Assembly: GCA_964522215.1 (NCBI GenBank)
Contig: CAZFVR010000005.1
Span: forward strand, 1-64,000
Reading direction: 5' to 3'
Length of the DNA stretch: 64,000 bases
Source: CAG-390 sp964522215
Lineage (GTDB): Bacteria; Bacillota; Clostridia; Oscillospirales; CAG-272
Part shown: positions 59,480 to 64,000 of the stretch, one piece after another
How the letters are laid out: every line of letters begins with the position of its first letter
How positions within the stretch are numbered: the first letter of the stretch is position 1
Position numbers and translations under genes: made by a program
The notes under the pieces: model-generated
Databases searched by the model: none
What the model was told of the DNA's origin: nothing
Seen by the model: only the letters and a program-made list of their open reading frames with translations

Positions 59480-61135
59480 ATGCTGAGATACAAATTTACA
59501 TCCTCGCTCGACAAGCCTTTTTTGGATCAATCACCGAGCGACCACCCCACCCTCTCCGCGCTCTCTATGCTGCAAAACGAGCGCCTCTCCCTCCAGCTGA
59601 TCATAACCGACGACTCCCCCGCTGCGCCACACCGCCGCTTTGTGGGCATAAAGCCCGAGGGCGTGCTTGCCCCCTTTGTGACCCTGCGGATGCTTGAGTC
59701 TGTCCCCTCGGCGATGCCCGCCTACCCCGGGCGCAGCGACGAGGGCTACCTGCGCACGACCCCGGGCCTTTACCCGGATCTTTTGGCGCCGATGCAGATG
59801 GGCGGGAGCGCTCCCTGCGTACCCGGGCAGTTGCACTCGGTATGGGTGGATATAGATCCGCGCGGTGAGCTGCCGGGCGGCAACTACACCCTGACACTGC
59901 GCCTTTGCGACGGCGCGCACACAGAGCGCGCAAATCTTTCGGTAAGGATCATCGGCGCCGATCTGCCCAAAAATGAGCTGCGCTTTACCCAGTGGTTCCA
60001 CTGCGATTGCCTGGCCGACTATTATCACGTCCCGATATTTTCCGAGCGGCATTGGGAGATAATTGAGAATTTTGTTCGCACGGCGGTCAAAAACGGCATC
60101 AACATGCTGCTGACCCCGGTATTCACTCCCCCGCTTGATACACACGTGGGCGGCGAACGCCCCACCGTGCAGCTGACAGACGTAAAATGCCTGCCGGGCG
60201 GCGGCTATGAGTTTGGTTTTTCCCGCCTTGACCGTTGGATAGACATGTGCGACCGCTGCGGCGTTGAATATTTTGAGGTATCCCACCTGTTTACCCAGTG
60301 GGGCGCGCTCCACGCGCCCAAGATCATGGCAGAGGGGGAGGACGGACGGACGTTCCGCCTGTTTGGTTGGGAGACGGATGCCACCTCCGCCGAGTACACG
60401 GCGTTTATTCGCGCGTTCCTTGCGGCCTTTATCGACCACATGAAGCGGCGCGGGGATGACACGCGCTGTTACTTCCATATCTCGGATGAGCCGCACGCTG
60501 AGAGTCTTGCGCAGTATCTGAGCGCCAAGGAGACGATCTCCGACCTGCTTGGCGACTACCCCCTGATGGATGCCCTATCCGATTACGAATTTTACAAGAC
60601 CGGCGCGGTGACCACGCCCATCCCCTGCTCAAACAAGATCGAGCCGTTTATCGAGGGCGAAGTACGCCCGCTTTGGACATACTATTGCTGTGGCCAGTGC
60701 ACGGGAGTAAGCAATCGCTTTTTGGCGATGCCGGGCGCGCGCACGCGTTTTATCGGCATGCAGTTCTACAAGTATGACATATTCGGCTTTTTGCAGTGGG
60801 GCTACAATTTTTACAACAACCAAGGCTCGTATGACCCGATCGATCCCTACCTTGACTCCACCGGTAACTATTTTGTGCCGTCGGGGGATGCATATTCTGT
60901 CTATCCCGCACGGGACGGCACAGCGCTTGAATCGATGCGGATAGTTGAGTTCCGCGAGGCAATAGACGATCTGCGTGCCGCAAGACTTGCCGAGAGGCTT
61001 ATAGGGCGCGAGCGCGTGCTTGCCGCCATCGAGGAGCTGGCCGGCGAGGTGGTATTCTCCCGCTGTGTGTGCGATACCGAGACGATGCTTGCCATACGCG
61101 AACGCATAAACAGCCTGATCGCGGAAAATATTTGA
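59480..61135 (+). CDS. DUF4091 (glycoside hydrolase-like) protein
   Basis: This 551-aa protein has an N-terminal beta domain (to about 155) and a TIM-barrel-like domain that matches DUF4091: RFTQWFHCDCLADYYHVP, EYFEVSHLFTQWGALHAPK, CYFHISDEPHAES (a candidate acid at DE), and GFLQWGYNFYNNQGSYDP. No signal peptide is visible, so it is cytoplasmic. It is presumably a glycosidase acting on imported oligosaccharides, though the family activity is not settled. AGGAGGT 7 nt before ATG fixes the start. Confidence 0.85.
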   Translation: MLRYKFTSSLDKPFLDQSPSDHPTLSALSMLQNERLSLQLIITDDSPAAPHRRFVGIKPEGVLAPFVTLRMLESVPSAMPAYPGRSDEGYLRTTPGLYPDLLAPMQMGGSAPCVPGQLHSVWVDIDPRGELPGGNYTLTLRLCDGAHTERANLSVRIIGADLPKNELRFTQWFHCDCLADYYHVPIFSERHWEIIENFVRTAVKNGINMLLTPVFTPPLDTHVGGERPTVQLTDVKCLPGGGYEFGFSRLDRWIDMCDRCGVEYFEVSHLFTQWGALHAPKIMAEGEDGRTFRLFGWETDATSAEYTAFIRAFLAAFIDHMKRRGDDTRCYFHISDEPHAESLAQYLSAKETISDLLGDYPLMDALSDYEFYKTGAVTTPIPCSNKIEPFIEGEVRPLWTYYCCGQCTGVSNRFLAMPGARTRFIGMQFYKYDIFGFLQWGYNFYNNQGSYDPIDPYLDSTGNYFVPSGDAYSVYPARDGTALESMRIVEFREAIDDLRAARLAERLIGRERVLAAIEELAGEVVFSRCVCDTETMLAIRERINSLIAENI

Positions 61136-61197
61136 TCGAATATTTCATTCCGCTTATATTTACATATTTAATTTGAAAGGTTTTTGGTATCTTAATA

Positions 61198-62436
61198 ATG
61201 GAACTTCACGGAAACATAGTAGTGGGTCAATCCGGCGGACCGACTGCCGCAATAAACGCAACGCTCTCCGGCGTGATACGCGGCGGGCTTGAGGCCATTG
61301 CCGCCGGCACTGCAAAAAAGATATACGGCATGCGCCACGGCATTGAGGGTCTGCTCTCCGAACAGCTGATAGACCTTGGCGAGCGCTTTGCGGATGAGGG
61401 TCAGCTTGAGCTGCTTGAGCACACTCCCGCCGCCGCGCTCGGCTCCTGCCGCAAAAAGCTGCCGCGGTATGAGGATGATCCCGCGCTTTACGAAAAACTG
61501 CTTGGAATATTCAAAAAATACGATATTCGCTACTTTTTCTATATCGGCGGCAACGACTCGATGGACACCGCCGCAAAGCTTTCTGCCTACACGCGCTCGC
61601 ACGACTACGAGATGCGCGTGATCGGCGTACCGAAAACGATAGATAACGACCTGGTGGGCACCGATCACACCCCCGGCTTTGGCTCGGCGGCAAAGTACAT
61701 TGCCGTCACCCTGCAGGAGATAATTCGCGACTGCTCGGTATACACCGTTCCCGCCGTTACCATCGTTGAGATAATGGGACGTGATGCCGGCTGGCTGACT
61801 GCCGCAGCAGGCATCGGCCGCGCCGCGGGCGGCTCGGCCCCGGACCTTATCTATCTGCCGGAGCGCTCATTCGATCTTGAGGCCTTCTATGCTCGCCTGC
61901 GTGAGAGACTTGCCCTCCACCCCGCCGTGGTAGTTGCCGTATCCGAGGGCATTCGCTTTGCCGACGGCAGATATGTTTGCGAGGGCGTAGATGTTGGCAC
62001 AACAGACGTTTTTGGTCACAAACAGCTCTCCGGCACAGGCAAGGCGCTTGAGCTTGCCGTGCGTGCCGAGCTTGGCTGCAAGGTGCGCTCGATAGAGCTT
62101 AACCTCCCCCAGCGCTGCGCCGCGCACATTGCCTCGGCGCAGGATCTTTGCGAGTCTGTTTGCGTGGGGCGCGAGGCGGTGCGTGCCGCTCGCGACGGCG
62201 TGAGCTGTGAGATGATGACCATACTGCGGGAGGAAAATGCCGAGGGCTATGGCTTTAGGATCTCTCACTCGGATGTTGCCGAGATCGCCAACAAGATAAA
62301 GAGCGTTCCCGACGAATTTATAAACGAGGCAGGCGACGATGTGAGCGACAGCTGCTGTGAATATCTGCTGCCCCTGATAGCAGGCGAGGCCTACCCGCAC
62401 TACACCCGCGGCATACCTGATCAGATAATTCTTTAA
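61198..62436 (+). CDS. pfp: PPi-dependent 6-phosphofructokinase
   Basis: This 412-aa enzyme phosphorylates fructose 6-phosphate, reversibly, with pyrophosphate. The N-terminus is GQSGGPTAAINAT. The key donor motif is GGNDSM (ATP enzymes have GGDGS) and the catalytic motif is PKTIDNDL, with the Lys typical of the PPi type where ATP enzymes have Gly. MGRDAGWLTA and the active-site region LNLPQRC follow. Its TAA stop is formed by the TTAA end of the MITE-like repeat that begins at 62433. The ribosome binding site is weak. Confidence 0.92.
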   Translation: MELHGNIVVGQSGGPTAAINATLSGVIRGGLEAIAAGTAKKIYGMRHGIEGLLSEQLIDLGERFADEGQLELLEHTPAAALGSCRKKLPRYEDDPALYEKLLGIFKKYDIRYFFYIGGNDSMDTAAKLSAYTRSHDYEMRVIGVPKTIDNDLVGTDHTPGFGSAAKYIAVTLQEIIRDCSVYTVPAVTIVEIMGRDAGWLTAAAGIGRAAGGSAPDLIYLPERSFDLEAFYARLRERLALHPAVVVAVSEGIRFADGRYVCEGVDVGTTDVFGHKQLSGTGKALELAVRAELGCKVRSIELNLPQRCAAHIASAQDLCESVCVGREAVRAARDGVSCEMMTILREENAEGYGFRISHSDVAEIANKIKSVPDEFINEAGDDVSDSCCEYLLPLIAGEAYPHYTRGIPDQIIL

Positions 62437-62611
62437 GGCAGTACCGCGCAATTCACGGCCGGCGTCTTTTTCGTCCGCTTGCTTGCATAGATCTGTTATG
62501 TTTCACACGCTTCCTTCGCGTAGGATAAGCTACGTGCGCGAAAAATTGTTTTATCTGACGAATTATCTGACGGCGAGGTTGAACGAAAAGAATTGTGCGG
62601 TGGTACCTTAA
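62433..62611 (+). mobile_element. MITE-like element, copy 2 (between pfp and the SDR gene)
   Basis: This 179-bp segment runs from TTAA to TTAA. The left end TTAAGGCAGTACCGCGCAAT and the right end (reversed) TTAAGGTACCACCGCACAAT are inverted repeats matching at most positions. It is the reverse complement of copy 1 at 12724-12899, and internal blocks such as ATGCAAGCAAG and CTACGCGAAGGAAG are shared. It codes for nothing. Its first TTAA supplies the stop codon of pfp. Confidence 0.8.
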
Positions 62612-62647
62612 TTTAAAACTTGACGAAAAGCAAAAGAGGTCATAAAA

Positions 62648-63433
62648 ATGGCAAATAAAAAGAAAAATATCGCGGTGATCACCGGTGCATCCTCCGGTAT
62701 GGGGCGCGAATTTGCAAAAAGGATAGCCGAGCAAAAGCGCGGCGAGCTTGATGAGATCTGGCTGATAGCCCGCCGCCGCGAAAGGCTTGAGGAGCTTGCG
62801 GCAGAGCTGCCCGTCCCCGCAAGGATACTGGCACTGGATCTTGCCTCCGACAGCGGCACACGTGCCTATGCCGACGAGCTTGCCGCCGCCGAGGCAGACG
62901 TGCGCGTGATAGTAAATGCGGCGGGATACGGCAAGTTTGGCGCGTTTGAGGAGATGGGGCTTGAGGAGCAGCTGGGCATGATAGATCTAAACTCGCGCTC
63001 ACTTGCGGCCATGACCTACCACACCCTGCCCTACATGCAGGCGGGCGGCGAGATATATGAGCTGGGCTCGCTCTCGGCGTTTCAGCCCGTGCCTTATATT
63101 GGGGTCTACGGAGCCTCCAAGGCCTTTGTTTTAAGCTTTACCCGTGCCCTGAACGTGGAGCTGAAGACCCGGGGACGCGGCATTCGCGCCATGGCGGTCT
63201 GCCCCGGCTGGGTGCGCACCGAGTTTTTTAACACGGCGGTGCATGACGATACCATCACCTATTACAACCGCTTTTACACCGCCGAGCAGGTCGTGGCACG
63301 CGCCCTGCGGGATATGAAAAAGGGACGGGATGTATCTATCTGCGGCGCGGTAATACGCGGACAGGTACTGCTGACAAAGCTTTTGCCGCACAAGCTCGTA
63401 ATGAAGATCTGGTGCCGTCAGCAAAAGTTTTGA
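62648..63433 (+). CDS. Short-chain dehydrogenase/reductase
   Basis: This 261-aa protein has the cofactor motif TGASSGMGREFA, NAAGYGKFG, the catalytic Ser in ELGSLSAFQP and the Tyr-x-x-x-Lys motif in YGASKAF. An Arg-Arg pair after the first strands (LIARRRER) suggests NADP use. A DltE-like subgroup with a hydrophobic, basic C-terminus is likely; the substrate is unknown. AAAAGAGGT serves as the ribosome binding site. The gene lies 36 bp after the MITE-like element. Confidence 0.92.
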   Translation: MANKKKNIAVITGASSGMGREFAKRIAEQKRGELDEIWLIARRRERLEELAAELPVPARILALDLASDSGTRAYADELAAAEADVRVIVNAAGYGKFGAFEEMGLEEQLGMIDLNSRSLAAMTYHTLPYMQAGGEIYELGSLSAFQPVPYIGVYGASKAFVLSFTRALNVELKTRGRGIRAMAVCPGWVRTEFFNTAVHDDTITYYNRFYTAEQVVARALRDMKKGRDVSICGAVIRGQVLLTKLLPHKLVMKIWCRQQKF

Positions 63434-63494
63434 TGGATGATATCGCGGTGCGGTATCTGCTGCTCTCTTTTTACGACAACTATCGGCAAATGGA

Positions 63495-63523
63495 TTGACT
63501 TTTTGCCGTTTAGGTGGTATAAT
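63495..63523 (+). promoter_or_regulatory. Sigma-A promoter of the small membrane protein gene
   Basis: TTGACT (63495-63500), a 17-bp spacer and TATAAT (63518-63523), 32 bp before the ATG. Confidence 0.88.
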
Positions 63524-63555
63524 ATCTGCATAATACAAAGATTGGAGACAATATT

Positions 63556-63885
63556 ATGGAACAGATTCCCAGCATTATGGAAGCGCTGATGGTAGTATGC
63601 TTTGGCATATCCTGGCCTATCAACATCACAAAGGCCTGGAAGGCTCGCACAGCCCGCGGCATCAGCCTGCCCTTTTACTCACTCATTTGGATCGGCTACA
63701 TATTTGCCCTGATAGGTAAATTCGTGCTTATCTCGCTCCGGCCCGATCCCTGGTACGTGACTGTTAAGTGGTATGTTTTGTTCTTCTACTTCCTTAACAT
63801 CATCATGGTCTCGGCCGGTATCGCCATCTACTTCCGCAACCGTGCGCTCGATCGCCGTGCGGAAGCCGAAAACGAGAAAAAGTAA
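63556..63885 (+). CDS. Small three-helix membrane protein, PQ-loop/SemiSWEET-like
   Basis: This 109-aa protein has three predicted helices: ALMVVCFGISWPINITKAW, SLPFYSLIWIGYIFALIGKF and YVLFFYFLNIIMVSAGIAIY. The first contains GxSWPxNIxKxxxxRTARGIS, which resembles the PQ-loop of SemiSWEET sugar carriers with WP instead of PQ. Such proteins dimerise to form a carrier. The C-terminal tail is charged and cytoplasmic. The role is tentative, but the gene is firmly real: promoter, GGAGA site and terminator all fit. Confidence 0.75.
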   Translation: MEQIPSIMEALMVVCFGISWPINITKAWKARTARGISLPFYSLIWIGYIFALIGKFVLISLRPDPWYVTVKWYVLFFYFLNIIMVSAGIAIYFRNRALDRRAEAENEKK

Positions 63886-63890
63886 TACCC

Positions 63891-63930
63891 AACCTCCAAC
63901 GGCGCCACAGTCTCCGTTGGAGGTTTTTTT
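63891..63930 (+). terminator. Terminator of the small membrane protein gene
   Basis: The arms AACCTCCAACGG and CCGTTGGAGGTT lead into a run of seven T. The last 70 bp of the window hold nothing recognisable. Confidence 0.92.
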
Positions 63931-64000
63931 GCCCTGACGCCGCCTTATTCACCTCACAGCAATTTTTGTCCCCAAAAAGACCAATTTTGTCTTGAAATTC

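Overview
This window looks like part of a draft (probably metagenome-assembled) chromosome of an endospore-forming, fairly high-GC member of the Clostridia (Bacillota). The evidence is a complete spoIIIAA-AH sporulation operon, canonical sigma-A promoters (TTGACx, 17 bp, TATAAT-like), strong AGGAGG ribosome binding sites, acetate kinase, a PPi-type phosphofructokinase, Msm/Mal-type sugar ABC permeases and SPXTG-like surface anchors. Two runs of exactly 100 N are scaffold gaps. The genus cannot be fixed from the sequence alone.

Layout. 1-3.1 kb: an AT-rich Ski2-like SF2 helicase, open at its 5' end at the window edge, followed by a minisatellite and a tRNA-Pro(GGG) whose 3' end is duplicated 189 bp away; this looks like the edge of an acquired (possibly defence) island. 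3.2-9.3 kb: a DUF3048 lipoprotein, a small unknown protein, tmcAL diverging from ackA across a regular array of five hairpins, and a PRK06851-like ATPase. 9.3-14.6 kb: spoIIIAA-AB-AC-AD-AE-AF-AG-AH on the minus strand, split between AC and AD by a MITE-like repeat. 14.7-21.1 kb: alaS, then a minus-strand ECF sigma / membrane protein / secreted subtilase operon whose subtilase gene carries an in-frame TAG. 21.1-36.7 kb: a 110-bp tandem repeat around a scaffold gap, then a seven-gene minus-strand operon (giant solute-binding protein, permease pair, NHL-TPR-Yip1 protein, 1463-aa DUF5696 protein, second permease pair) with a strong promoter and a leader of about 820 nt. 37-41 kb: tRNA-Leu(GAG), a MacB/LolCDE-like ABC operon with a His-rich permease loop and a CPFC lipoprotein, and a Cys-rich small membrane protein. 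41-50 kb: two secreted or anchored probable beta-propeller proteins, an M42 peptidase, a Gfo/Idh/MocA oxidoreductase, a membrane-bound NDP-sugar dehydratase/epimerase and an LCP protein. 50-54.7 kb: a minus-strand surface operon of an LRR protein, a C39-like domain protein and two duplicated SPXTG-like proteins (one frameshifted). 55-64 kb: typA, an ArsR-type regulator, an HAD phosphatase, a DUF4091 protein, PPi-PFK, a second copy of the MITE-like repeat, an SDR and a PQ-loop-like small membrane protein.

How the genes work together. The window mixes core functions (translation: alaS, typA, tmcAL, tRNAs; acetate and glycolytic energy metabolism: ackA, PPi-PFK; sporulation: the SpoIIIA channel) with envelope modules. 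The 21-36 kb operon is the best candidate for a poorly described system: a carbohydrate-responsive uptake and surface machine with two permease pairs, one oversized binding protein, no ATPase gene of its own, and a probable glycosidase-like DUF5696 partner. The most striking non-genic signal is the MITE-like element at 12724-12899 and 62433-62611: both copies are bounded by TTAA and both supply the stop codon of the gene they follow.
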